Assembly: GCF_001949145.1 (NCBI RefSeq)
Contig: NW_019091361.1
Coordinates: 901,781 to 965,780 of the forward strand
Length of the DNA: 64,000 nt
Reading direction: 5' to 3'
Source of the DNA: Acanthaster planci
Taxonomy: Eukaryota; Echinodermata; Asteroidea; Valvatida; Acanthasteridae
Part shown: positions 49,901-63,700 of the stretch, one piece after another
How the letters are laid out: every line of letters starts with the position of its first letter
Numbering within the stretch: the first letter of the stretch is position 1
Notes under the pieces: model-generated
Database searches by the model: none
What the model saw: the letters and a program-made list of their open reading frames with translations, nothing else
Told to the model about the DNA's origin: nothing
Made by a program: the position numbers and the translations under genes

Positions 49901-52900
49901 TAATACATAATATTTGAAAACCTGTGTTATTTTCAACATACCCGTAATGTTTTAAGTTGTACACAGACATCCGGTACATGTTTTGTAATATGTTTTCATG
50001 TGCTGTACATACCGAACTGTTTTAGGTATGCTTTTCTTTATTAAAGACTAGAGTAAAAGTCCTGCCTTTGTTTTGGTTTTGCTTACCCAGTTTATCGCTT
50101 TGTTTGTGGTCAGTTATTTGAGTGGTGTATGTTTTATTGTCAAGCTCAGTCTTTGTTTCAATTCTCTCTCTCTCTCTCTGCAGGATAAAGATACTGACAT
50201 AAATGAAGGGAAAATGTAAGTACATGTTGGCAGTTCACAGTTTTGAGTCATACATGTACATGTATGTGCAGAAAGGTTGGTCCCTCGCAAAAAAGGCCCA
50301 ACGCTGCTCTGTCACAGTTTTTGTCAGAAGAGCTTTCCCTGATGACTACCGAAAATGAAACAATAACAATGTGTACATGTAGCTCAGCATTTCTTTGTGT
50401 GTCACTTTAAATGAGAGCGTCTAAAGTTAACTTGAGCCGGATATCGGGGATAATCGAAACAACAATGCTGTTGATACATCATGTTTCTGTTACCTCATCC
50501 ATTTTCAGTTTACATCATGTTGCGAAATGACAAAAGGAGGGGATTCAAAACAATGCAAGGCTGAAAAGTGCTGCCAAGATTTATTAGTTCAAATTTAATT
50601 TTTTGTTCCCAGAAAAAAAACCACAATAACTCGCGAACAACAAATTACATTTGGCCCATTCTAATTGGCTGTACATGTACATGTATTCTACATGTAAGTT
50701 AACTTTTTTATAGCTCTCCCCCCAAAAAAAAGAAACCCAGATGTAGTCCATTAAAGGGTAACAGAAATTGACAATGTCTAGTTCATGTGAAGTATTTCAA
50801 AATAACAATAAATACGTAACCATTTCCAAAACATCGTTAATTTAATGTTTACCCCATTAATTGAGACCCCAAAAAGAATAAAAAGATTCTGCTCTTCCCC
50901 GCCCACAAAAAAATCCCCCTTTGGCCATTCGTGCTCCCAGGCTGATTGGATGACATCATTGCCAGAATGCTTAAAAGGGTAAACATTCAATTTACAATGT
51001 TTTATAAATGGTTACGTATTTATTGTTATTTTGAAATACTTCACGTGAACTGAATGTTTTCAATTTCTGTTACCCTTTAAAAAGATGAAAAAGAAGTTTC
51101 ATATAAAGTATAAATTTTGCTGCAAGAAATTTTTTTTTTAGGAATCATTGAACAACCAGTTCCTTGTGCTCCATTATGTTGGAAAATGTATCAAATACAC
51201 ATGTACATTTCTTGCTATACGGTACATTAACTCACATTTTGAGATTAGTGATTTCAATTGAAGGATGATGGACAAAGCATGTAGACTTTATTCATAAATA
51301 CCTTGGACAGTCTCCCTACTCAACAATGCACAACGTGACCCATGTATTAATATTTGATAATGCCCACTGTGATTTGATAATGCCAACTGCATAAAAATGC
51401 ATTAGCACCTACACTGTATTGGCCAAGAGTCTGTGTACTCCATGACATGCAGGACTCGCCATGCGTGTGCCAAGTCCAGATTCTTCTGGACTGTGTTCAC
51501 AATGTACCCGTAAAATGGACAGGGTCGTTTGGGCTAATGAAAGTAAAATTCTTGAACAAATTCCTTGGAAATTTATGATAGGGTGACTTCTTATGACTCT
51601 CTTAATAAATGGTATTTATGAATGAGAATAAATACCCGGTATGTACTTGGTCGTTTACAACCGGCTCAGGAGAATACTGCTGCTAATGCCCTCACCTGCA
51701 GCTAGTACTTAGTAACGTCCATTCTTCTGAGCTGGTCTGAAACAAACGGTACCTTACGTTTAAGTCCGGCCAAGCACATATTTATTTCCTCAAGTATACA
51801 TGTACCTGTATGTCAAAATATCTTATTAACTGGTACACCTCTAAAAATGTGTTGCTATAGCAAACCCAAGTGATTTAAAAATCCCCAGGTTTATAGTAAA
51901 AAATAGGCATGTGCATGCACATAAACATTCCGTACCGGTAGGTTCCTCCTAGCACTAGATTTACACGTAAGAATAAATACACTAAAAAGATTAATTTGTA
52001 ACTTGAACTACACGTAGGACCAGTGATATTCTGTATTAGCTCACAGTGTAAATGGGACAGCAGAAGGATCTAGTGTTTTGATGGGGAATTCAGTTGGGAC
52101 AAGCAAACTAATTCTCACCATTGTCACTCTTTTCTTTGGGTCATTTACATGTAGATGGTATCATGGCAACGTCTCCAAAGAGGTTGCAGCGGAGTTACTA
52201 CTCAAAGGTGCGTGCTTGTACACTGTTAGGTTCTGTGTTGGAGTCCAATCCGTCGCAAGTCTTCACAAGTCCATCACATGAAAAGTACAAGTTTGTGTTC
52301 CAAAATGACTCATGTTTCGCAAGGGTAAATTGGAATATGAAGAGTCGTGTATTTGAAATCATCCATGTGAATTACATACTAATCATGAGCATTCATTCTG
52401 TTACTTCTGAATGTCAATTTCACACGTTCAATGTACATGCCCTGTGTTGTTGGACCCTGAAGCGACATTCACATTCTAGTACTCAGAAAAAAGTTGTTAC
52501 AGCTGGAGTAATTCTAAAATCATGCCAAGATTTGGTTATTGCTATTAGAAATCCTTCCATGTTGTTTGGTCAGTACTGATGGAAACTGGCTCTGTGACGA
52601 GTGACCGCCAAGTGTGACATTTTTATCCTTGCCTAGAAACCTACTGAAAATGTGAGCTGTGCAGAATACAGGTCATGCTTTTCGAAGAAGATTCATTTTA
52701 ACACCCAGACCAAATTTTTTACTGGTAAGAGTCCTCATTACCACCGTGTACCTGTACATGTAACAAACAGTTGTTATGTGCATACAGGTGTATAATGTGT
52801 TAATAGCGTTTCCTTCTAATAATGTTGTACTTGTATGTGTTGTTCAGAGGGCGATGTCGGCAGCTATTTGGTTCGAAACAGTGACAAGAACCCTGGTGAT

Positions 52901-55900
52901 TACTCCCTGTCGTTCCGCGGGCCCACAACAATCCAGAGGTTCCGAATCCAGAAACAGCAGCATCATTACATGATGGGTGGACGAACTTATCACAGGTGAG
53001 AACCGGGTTGCATCATTAAACTTCTGACATTTCCATTCTTGCGCAAGCATCACTTTTGCAGTGAAAATAATACTCGGTGGCTTGTCCAATTTCACTGTGA
53101 TTTTACACAAACCCAGGGAGTTGGGTTAATGTTACGTACAATGTACATGTACATGACACCAGTCTATCATGGATTGATGATTACATAAATAAACAGCTCT
53201 GTGGCTAAGGGGGGGGTGATTCACTGGATTTTCATGGACTCTTCACTCAATTTCATTGGTTACAAATTTTACTAATCCATGAAAGTCCATGTTCAACTTG
53301 AGCTCGTTCTTCTAGTGATTTGGCAAACCACATGAAAAGGTTCTGTGTAATATCTATATGAACAAATTGTTTGCAAGGGTCCAATGTCAGAGAGATTCTT
53401 ATTTGCAAAATGTTTTTGTTGTTTTTTTCTGTCCGAATCAAAACATGAGTCAGTGGCCAGTCATCAGAAAAAAGATTGCGTGACTGTCCGACAGGGAGCC
53501 AGTTATTGATAAGCTCTTATTTCCAGTGCTTAGAAAAAATGTTGTGCTTACTTTCTCTATTGCCCCGGGATATGGGTAATTCCAGAAATTAGGGGTCCAA
53601 ACGTGTGACATTTCTGTGTCCCTGTAACATCTGACCTTTGTTATTTGACATGGAAATATCAACGGAATTTATTTCAAACTATTACTATTTGTTTGGCAGG
53701 TAATTTGCACTAATTCATCACTCTTGGAAATTAGAAAATGTGTTCTGAGCTAAAAAAAAAATCATATGTCAGATGTGACAGGGACATGAAAAAAATGGAC
53801 CCCTAATTTTTGAAATTTCGCATATGCATACAGTTGTTCGAGATGGATTTCCAGGAAGCTTTTCTTACCATCCATTGTGGTCCGTGATTTTGTTCAATTG
53901 CAGTTTGGATGCCATCATTGACCATTACAAGAATGAAGAAATCGTCAACGGTTACAAGTTAGGTGCACCAGTTGTGCCAAAGGTAGCCATTTCTAAATCC
54001 ATATTCATCATTGTCCACAGACTTTGTTTTAACCTTGAATGAGTCGAGATTGTATATTTTTGTATAATATGCGTGTATTTAGCTGCTTTCGCATATGTAC
54101 ATGTATCTCCTCCCCCCCACCTCACCTGTGAGATGGGCCAAAATAACCCGGCTCATTGCGGGTTAAAGCACAATCACAGCCCACAGGAATGACACTTCTT
54201 CAACCTCGTATTTTGTCACTCCAGCACCGCTGGCTCAAGCTCTGCCGTAATATCAAGCAAACTGTACTGGTACTTGTCAGTCTCTACTTGGCTTCCCTCA
54301 TCCAGATTCAATAGCTTGGGGTTTTCCGCCCGCATCTACAGTATGCGTATATAGTCGGCATTTCCTTCCTTTTTTTATTCTTGGCGTATTTGCATTGCGG
54401 CATTGTGAAAATGTTCCCTTTCACTTCAATTTTCCTTGGCCCTTGACCAATAGATGCGTGGGAAGCAAAATCCAAGAGATTAAAATTGGCAACCTGTCAG
54501 CACTGGAAAGTGGAATAATCTAAACTGAAGCTTGATAACAAAAAGTAGCCATCTTTCATGTTTGCTGAATGAAAGTTCTTTAATTACCTGTAATTGTATT
54601 CAACCTTTTTCTCCATTTTTTTTTCTAGTGCTGTTGTCATTAAGCCTCAATCCATCCCTTTAGGAATGACATTTTAGCTTAGTTTAGTTTATTTATTTCC
54701 ATATCTTAAATAAAATATTCTCATGAATTTAATATCAAAATAACAGAAATGATATGAGGATTCAAGATAGAAGCAAATGCTTGTAAAGATCTGTAACCTG
54801 TTTCTAATTATTTAAATAATGGGCTATTATTTGTATTATAAGATCAGAACAGAATAATTATCTATGTTTAAATTATTAATCCTGTTAAATATTAATTCAA
54901 TATTAGAATGTTCTGAGGCAAGGATTGGATTTTCCCATTATTTGAATTTTTTTTATTCCTGCCCTCTTCTGTCTCAAAAATTTAATTAGAAGTGTTTAGA
55001 AATAGATGCAGTTCATGCAGGGACGCATTATTATTCATTTATTTGTTTGTTTTTCATTTGCCTCTGTCTTTGTGCACTGTTGTAGAATTTGAAGATGAAC
55101 CGCATAAATCCAGATTCCACTGTCAACTACGAGGACATACGCCGGAGGAGAAGCAGCGGAATGGTTATCATGACAGGAACCGGCGATCGGATCGCAAGGC
55201 AGGGCTTCCTGAGTAAAAAGAGTAAGTGAGATCAGAGCTGAGACGGGAAACTAGCCGTGCGGAATGAGATTTCCCTTTGGTGAAAAATACTGGTGATTCA
55301 CAATAGTGCGCCTCCAAGAGTTGGCAACGCGTTGGTCAATCACGACGCGCGAAATTTGTTGACCCTTTCCAAATGCGCATTAGGTTGGCAGATTTTGCAC
55401 ATTGTGATCGATCAACGCATTGCAAATTCTTGGAGGTGCACTGTTGTGAATCGCCCGTATTGCCGCTTGCCTAAATGTTTATGTGCACTTAGTGCAGGCC
55501 GCGCTGCCCATGCATAAGCAATTTCTATTGGCATGCACAGTCCTTCATGTGTTTGCCGGGCGCATGCACGAGCCCAGTTGGATAAATACTTACCAGCCTG
55601 TCACTTCATTTACTGATGAGGCTTCAGAGCAGATGCCTTCATGAGAACACAGAATTTTCTTTCTTGTACAAAATCATTCTCAAAAGTGCTTTTACAGAAT
55701 GAAAAATTGAGGTCTTGTATCATCCAGTTTGTTACTTTTCCCCTGGATTTCCTTAACTTATATGAATGCAAGTTACAAGTACTTGGTGTATTCTCTGCCC
55801 CTGAACAAAGAACCTGTGTTGAGTTTACCATGTTTACATTGTGTTTCGGTCTGTTGTATTCTATCATTTATGAGAGTTTTATGTTTGCTTTTCCTGGTAT

Positions 55901-57689
55901 TTGATGGTTTTTAAATGTTGGGGTGACAGTAATGCATGTAAACCAATGAGACTTGCAGACCATTCCCCAACCCACCCCTTCTAAAGCCTAGAACATGAGG
56001 CAAATATTAGTCCTGTTCACAAGCTTGAGCCTGTTTCAATTAATTTGCAAATTGAAACAGCACACATGGACTGCTGAAGTGAACATACTTTAACCCTATC
56101 ACTCGCCCTCCGTGTTACACGTTTCATTCTTTATTTTGAGCCTTGGATGCACATGCATACTTTCGTGAAGATGGTTTTGAGGTATTTCACAATTTCCACA
56201 GTAGACAATGTGTCTTATCATCAGAAGGAATGTGAGAGCCGTCATAGCCACAGGCAAAGTGCTCTCCAAAAGAACCTGACAGTCATCACTCTGTAATGTG
56301 TAACATCCTAGTAATTTCACCTCTAAAGCTAGCAGACAGTTCCAATTACATGTAGGTTGCTGACCTGACAAAAAGTCACATTTTGAATTCTACTGTATTT
56401 GCCTGTTCCGTTTCTGTTTCTGTAGGCTCAAAGCACAAGAAATGGAAGACGTACTTCTTTGTCTTGAACAGTACTGAACAACATTTGTACTATTTTGAAA
56501 ATGATAAGGTGAGAAATTAACAAGGGGTGTTAAGTTCCAATATTGCATAATCAGTGTATCTCCTGCTAGTACATGTACGTGTACATGTAAATTATTTACA
56601 CATGTATGCAAATAATTTGATTTGTGTCAACAAAAAGTGTGTACATGTATTGAATCCATTAGGTGTATACAAGATGGAGCTAATTAGAATTAAGTGCAAA
56701 CAAAGAAATGCTCTGAACTTTTGTTTTGACCAAAGCACTGGCCAACTGTCTCGTGTTCCTTCTTTAATCTGCAGAGAACCAAACCCAAGGGTTTGATTGA
56801 TCTGGGCTACGGCTCAGTCTACATGGTCCATGAGAGCCTGTTCAACCGACCCAACTGTTTTCAGATTGTTGTGCGTGCAATGAGTGATGTTGAAGTCTTC
56901 TACCTGAATGCTGAAACACCACAGTTGGCTCAGGTAAGTTTTAGAAAGTGGTGACCCATTCAGGGTGTGTGCCTGTAGAGATCAAGTTTTTACCGTGAGG
57001 AAACTCATTTCTTATTGGATGTTGTTGATTGACAGAATGTTCTGGCATGACCCACGGTACAATACAAGATGTATACGCACATTCTTAGAAATTTCATCCA
57101 CAATATGTACTGTTCATCAGGCACCTGCGTCAACCAAAGCCTAAGTCTGACGTCATTTTGAACCAAGAAGTGCAGTGAAAATGAATGGAGTACGCGTGCG
57201 TGTTGGTTCACGCTCTGGTTCTCACACAGATGCCTTTTACACACATCATTGTGCGCGTGGCATATTTGTAGAGCCACCATTGATGGAGTGACTCCACCGA
57301 AGCCGCAGATCATTTGCATAAGAATTCTTTCCAGATGCACTGGCAGATAAAGGCAGCACAGCCTGCGTCACTCTCACGCCCTCTTTTGTTTTCCTCACTG
57401 ACTTTGGACTTGGAGGTTGCTTCACTCTCCAGCATGTACCTTCAGTGTGCTGATATTGCCACGTCCCTGTGGTGGTCCATTTGGCATTAGTACACAGCTA
57501 AGGGTAAGCCACGGAGACGTGGCCTATCAGTGACTTGTATCCTCTTAATAATAATTATTTAGTGTAATTGTTTTGATAAAGAAAGTGCACAGAACTGCGT
57601 AGAATCCCAGGCGGATCATTTCTTTTTTTAGCTGGTTCGGCAGTTCAGCCGAACCAGGTATTGAAATCGTTCTGTTTTTTTTTTTCTTT

Positions 57690-57732
<43 letters not shown>

Positions 57733-60700
57733 CCCCAAGTTTTTTTTCCCCCTACCTTTTGGCCCCTTGGAAAANTGCTTTCAGCGTAAGTCTGCCAAAA
57801 CCTAACCTTCTATTTCTGGGCAAAGCAGCCCTCAGGGGATACAAATATCTATGTGGTTTAAGCTTAGGCCATTTAAAAGTAGTTTGACTACAAATTGGTG
57901 ACCCTGACGTGATCGATGCCTAGTCAAATTCTCCATTTTCTTGTCGCTGATTCAAGGGCCTTTTCTTTTGATCACTTTGGTACTCTATCTGCCCCGTGCT
58001 GAAGTGCACCCCCAATCGGCGAAAGAAAGACAGGTTATTACAACCGGGTTCTTGCATGCGTTCTGCGTGTATGCAAAGACCATACAAGCCGGAATAAAAT
58101 AGTTACGCATGCTCCGCGTCAAACACACATATATTCTTGCACGCTTCTTGGTGATCCTTTGCGGTGAGTACCAAAAAAAAGCCCTCTTTTGTTCCGCTCA
58201 GAGCGGATACCACTACATTCAACTCCATCCCTTTAGATTTAAGCAGTAATCCGTAATGGATTGAACAATTTCACTTAAGTGCATGTATGTGTAAAATATT
58301 AACATTTTTTAAAGTGGCAGCAGTTTGAACTGTTTGTTGCATATTAATTAGGTTGTGACAGTCGGGTCTAAATTTAACAGATTGCTGTGAAAACTTTTCA
58401 CTTACTTAAAATCAAATCTATTAAAATCCCTGTATCCTCAACCCCCTCCCCACCAGACTTGGACCCAGGTCCTGCGCTCCTGCTGTACAAGGGCCAGCTG
58501 GACCCAGACAACACGGGCCAAGAGTTCCGGCATCAAGCAGCTGAAGAGCCTCAGCCTGCACATCTTGGAGGCTCACAAGATCCCCTCCCGTCAGATCTCA
58601 CACCCATACTGCGTCATCTCCCTCAACAACATCAAGGTGGCCCGCACGCCTATCCAGGTGGCCCCAGACCCCGTCTGGAGTGAGGAATTTGTGTTTGAGT
58701 GAGTGGAGCCATGGATGGCAGTGTTTTTGTGCACATTCTTTCACAAGTGAATTGTTCACATTTTGTTTTAGTTTAAGCCAGCGTCTAGGTCTTTGCATTA
58801 AGCTGAACCCACACCATCTGGAGCAAGGAATTTGTGTTTGAATGAAGGGGTAGGCTGATTGCCATGTTTTTGTGCACAATTATTGAAAAAAAGTAAGCTT
58901 TGCATTTTCAAGCTTTAGGTTTGATGGACTCACATTTTCTTAGCATTCGTCATCCATATAGTCCCAGACCCTGCGCAGATGGAGGAGTTTTGTTGGAATG
59001 ATTAGGGCCATGTTGAATGTGCCACTCCGGATACTATTGTGTACTGTCCTGTTGATCGCTTGACGGCATCGTGATAGAATTGTGATTGACTTGCAAACTC
59101 TTGTAACAGACTCCACTACGAAATCTGGCCTAAACCATTACATACCATCTTAGTGCAAGTTCATGTTTCTCGAAAAGAGAGGGCAAGATTCATGCCAGTA
59201 GTTGTTTTCATCGTGACATTTGCTGTGACACTAAGCTGTCAGATTGCAGCTTATCCGTACTCCCAGAACAATTAACAAAATCAGTCTGGTTTCCTGGGTT
59301 ACAAGTAACTCATTCATCTTGTTGGTTATCATTCAGTGACTTCCCTGATGATATCGACTCCTTCACGATAGACATCTTCAACGGTGCCAAGCGGGCCAAG
59401 CCCATCCCTCTGTGTCGCACCACCCTGCTGTTGGTACAGTTACCCAACGGGGTGGTGGTGGACCAGTGGTACACGCTGATCGCTCTGACCTCCCAGGGAC
59501 GAGGGGAGATGGGTTCGATACGAACCAGGGCCCAGTTCCTACAGGAGACCCTCATGCCGCTGGAGGAGTATCGTAGTCTTCAAGAGGTGTGTGGCCTGCC
59601 CGATCATTCTGTCTGGCCAAAGATTATCTTCTAACCACCACTGTATACTCAGGAATGTCCACAATTTTGCCAACACTGTGGACACGACAGACATTTTACC
59701 CTCAGACATTCATGGATTTCTCTGTCTTTATTCAGCAGTTGGGCATCTAGATAGAGATAAATACACAAGGACTTTTAGATTGTGAGTGTGCTTATTGTGT
59801 AAACAGAAAATGGCACCTTTTCTTAGACTTACCCAAAAAGAGCAACAGGATCGTCAGAAGTAGGTCAACATACAAAACCTGTTGCAAAAGTGCAGATCAT
59901 GCTGGTACAGAGCATTCAGAGTTATGTCCTGTTGCACGTTATCATAGGGTCATTGATGAGAAGCTCCAGTTCATCTTCAGAATTAGACTGGATATAGACA
60001 ACAAAACTGTAAGCAAAGAGCAAAAGTCGTAAATTGAGAATGATGACATCCTAACGTAGTTCTCACATAGAAATGCCAGATTAAAAGCCCATTTTGCTCA
60101 AGTCTAACATCCTCCCGCCAAGGTATTTTTTTTTTTTTTTGGCATCAGCAAGTACAGTGTCTCCTGTTCATATTTCTCCACCAGCTGGTGCTGTGCGACA
60201 GTGACTATCATTTCATCTATGCCCTGGAGGATGCCTGCTGCAAAGACAGGTCCAACCTTGCCAGCATCCTCTTGGACATCTTCCGCCACCAACAGAAAGA
60301 AGTGGAGCTGCTGAAGAAACTCAACAGCAGGGAGATTGAAAAAGAAGGTGGGGGGAAGGGGGTTGGATTTGGAACCTTTACGCAACCCCTTATGGCTCGC
60401 AAACTAACTGAATTCCACCCCCCTCCCAGCTTCAAAGGCACACTTGCCAGTAATCTCTAAAGAGCTTCACTGTACAGAAAGTCAGTGGGACATTCTTTGT
60501 AATTAAACCATCACAGGGCAGCAAAGCCTCATGCAAACTAACTTTCGCTGGTTAGTTCTCATCCTCCCAAGTCTTCAGGTGGATTTTGAAGGATCTGGTT
60601 TATAGTGTAAAACTTTGTGTTTTGGCTAAGATAAGGGATTTTTTATAGAACACAAGATTTAGAGAGACCTTACAAACTTCACCAAACATGTTTTAATCTC

Positions 60701-63700
60701 AGCCTTAATACAAGGCGTCAGATTTGCGACCCAAAATTTTATCATTGTAGGGATCTAACTATCCCTGCTTTGCTGTTTCTTACACTTGGTACAAAATGCA
60801 CGGGATTTACAAAATCATAGCTTAGCCATTCAAGAGAGAACTCATTCCTTGTAAACATTGAAAGCCCTGAGAAATCACAGCGTTTTATTGAAAATGTTGT
60901 TGTTCCAACTCCTCTAGTGAATGTTTCGTGGACTTTCTCATTATCTCTAAGTTTCACTCCGGTTAAACTGTTTTATACTACATAACTTTCAATTTTTTTG
61001 TCAGATACTACGCACATGCATTGTGTCCCCTCAAATTCATTCCCCCCCCCACTATTTTGCAGAGGAGAAGTCTACACTGTTTCGCTCTAACACGCTGGCG
61101 ACAACGCTGATGGACAAGTACATGAAGATCACAGCTCAGGAATTTGTGCAGCACGCACTGCACGATGTCATTATCAAGATAATGGAGTCCAAGCATTCGT
61201 GTGAGGTAGGAATCTCAGTAGAGAGACAGTCCAGGTTTCAGAAGCACTTGGATTTATGGCATTTCCGCAGCACATGTCGCTTGATTTTAAGCGTACAGAA
61301 GGATTTCCCAGCGTATTCAAATGTGAGGCAACGCACCTCACCAATGTTAGTAACCACCTTTCCCTTTGTTAAAACAAATTTGTTAGCTGAATTTTAAAAA
61401 AAGAAAATAATGGAAAGAACAACATTGCAGAAATTCAACAAATTTTAGCATGGTTCACCTTGGGTTTGTTCTGACTGGTACTGAAGGCCTCAAAATACAA
61501 GACTGATGTGTCCAGGGGAAACTAATTGAGTGCAAATTTACCACAAAAGTATGGTGTATGTAGAAATTATTCTGGGCACTTTCGGTGTGGTCAGCCGCAT
61601 TTTTGTTGGCACTTTAATTTTGTCAAAGTTTTTGGGCCACCTCATGTTCGTCGGCAGCGTTGGGGAAACCTTGGTCTACTAACCAGCAAAATTTTGCACA
61701 TTCCAAAGAGTACAACATCATGAGTTCTTTGCACTGAAAATGAATTTCAACAAATCACTTGTTTAAGTTGCATGTCTGAAGAACTACTAACACCAATAAT
61801 TAAGATCAAACAAACATTACCAGAAGTTTAAGTTAACAATAAAAAGAGAGCAGAGCTAGAAGCAAAGTGGAATGAAAATACGGTGAAAATTTGTGACAAA
61901 ACTTTGATTCAAGATGTAACAAATTATAAAATAAAAGCATCTGTGAACCATGATAATTTGAGACCTGTGCTTTTTTGTCTCTGCAGCTGAATCCACTCAA
62001 GGTAGAAAAGGGAGATGATGTATCAGAGAATTGCGAGTATTTGTTGGAGTTCCTGAAGGAAATCATCGAGTCCATCTTTGCATCTGGGACTATGTGCCCT
62101 CCGTAAGTCTTCTTGTCTGTATGAATCTTGGCTCAGCCCTTTCCTCTGTTTCTTTTAGTCACATAAGTGATACTCACGTCGCGCAGGGGAAAAAAATCCA
62201 AAAATTAATCAGCATCCCTTCGGCGCAAATCTACCCTTGGAAATAGTTGTTTGCGGTACCCGCTGCTACACCTGACTCGAACCACCCAGCTGACATCGGC
62301 AAGCTCAGTGATGGAGTGGTTGGGATGTCTGCACTAGTAAGCAGGAAGTCGTGGGTTCAAGTCCCACCCGAGTACATGTATGCTTGTGGTTTTTTTCACA
62401 AGCCTTCGGGGGCAAACACTGAGTATACAGTGTTGTAATACACATGTCGGGCAGGGCAAAAAATCCACAATTGATGCTCTCTGAGTTTCTTCGGGCGATT
62501 TTCTACATATTGTAGTCCAACTAGCTATGCTTTGTGCCCTCCCACATTAGTTATCTAGTAACTAGCTTGGAATCCTTTCAGATCTCAGACAAAGGCATGC
62601 CTGGATTGTAGTCAGAACTGCTATATATCTGTTTGGCAGTACACTAATTTTGCTGTAAAAGTCAGATATTTTGTCTTGTTTCAAAAATTTGCATTTGTGA
62701 TTTTAAGAACGATTCCAGGTCATTTCCAGCCCTTTGTACATTCTGCAAGTTGGATACACACAGAACCTCTGAACCACTGAACTGTGTCATGCATGTATTT
62801 TACCATTTGTTACAGGGCACTGAGGTATCTTTGCTGGTGTCTGAAGCAGGACGTGAGGCAAAAGTGGCCAGACGATCCCAACATAACGGCTCGGGCAATC
62901 GGGTGGGTGGGCTGCTAGGGAATGGTGACTGAGCATGAGCCAGACAGTGTGTGGGATATACCCCGTGCGGCATATTCTTTTAAAAGCAAATTGTCCTCGG
63001 GGTAGCGTTTGATGTGCAAAAATACGAACACTAATTCACCTGCGTTTTATCAATCCGAACTGGCTTGATTTTGCCATGACTTTAAAGGGGAAAGCCTGCT
63101 TCAATAAGGGAATAAGTATGTGCTTGACCGGTCTTAAACGTGCATTTAATGCCGGCTCAGGAGAACGGACGTGATTATTGTTCAAACCAAATCCCATTCA
63201 TAAATACCTGTTTATTCTATGTTAATGTTGATACATAGTCGCATTTCAACCAATAGGAATAGAAAAACTTTCCCAGGTATTTATGAATCATGGATAATAT
63301 TTGTTACTCACGGCCAAAACGTCAGGGGTTCAAATCCATTTGCCGGCCATAAGTTGCAGGCTTGGGTTTGCTGCTTCATCCCTGCTTGCCTCTCTCAACC
63401 TACAAATATTAGTGAGTCCTAGCATTCACCGGGGAGCAAACTGTGATTGACTGGCATCCCCTCCAAGGGGGGTAGAAATAGTCTCAATCATTTGGTGATG
63501 CCTGGTAGCAAACCGGAGATAAATTCCAGCCTATAGAACTAAATTGGCTGGGCGCAGACTGGTTTCACTACATCCTCCCAAACGCTTCAAGTCTCACATG
63601 CAAGTAAATGGCCAGTCAGCGAGTAGGGGATAAAAACCGATTTTGGACCAGCTACCTCGAAGAGTCTGCTTTTGACAGAATGCATGAGAAATCCACAGTC

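Larger units (their letters stand above)
46626..50183 (+). other. RASA1 intron 5
   Basis: A 3.6-kb intron with very dense ACATGTAC clusters, notably at 48520-49210 and 49340-49430. It ends in a CT-repeat polypyrimidine tract. No exon was recognised. Confidence 0.7.
50216..52154 (+). other. RASA1 intron 6
   Basis: A 1.9-kb intron largely made of repeats: the short family A foldback (50755-51076) and an inverted-repeat element (51289-51625), followed by a CCGGCTCAGGAGAAT-type repeat at about 51640-51760. Confidence 0.65.

Noticed and set aside
62310-62366. Possible tRNA gene from A and B box matches and a pairing T arm
   Set aside because: No convincing acceptor or anticodon stem and one A-box mismatch. 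It fits a SINE head better than a functional tRNA.
63327-63337. Isolated B-box-like GGTTCAAATCC in RASA1 intron 18
   Set aside because: No A box at the right distance and no tRNA-like fold. At most a SINE fragment.
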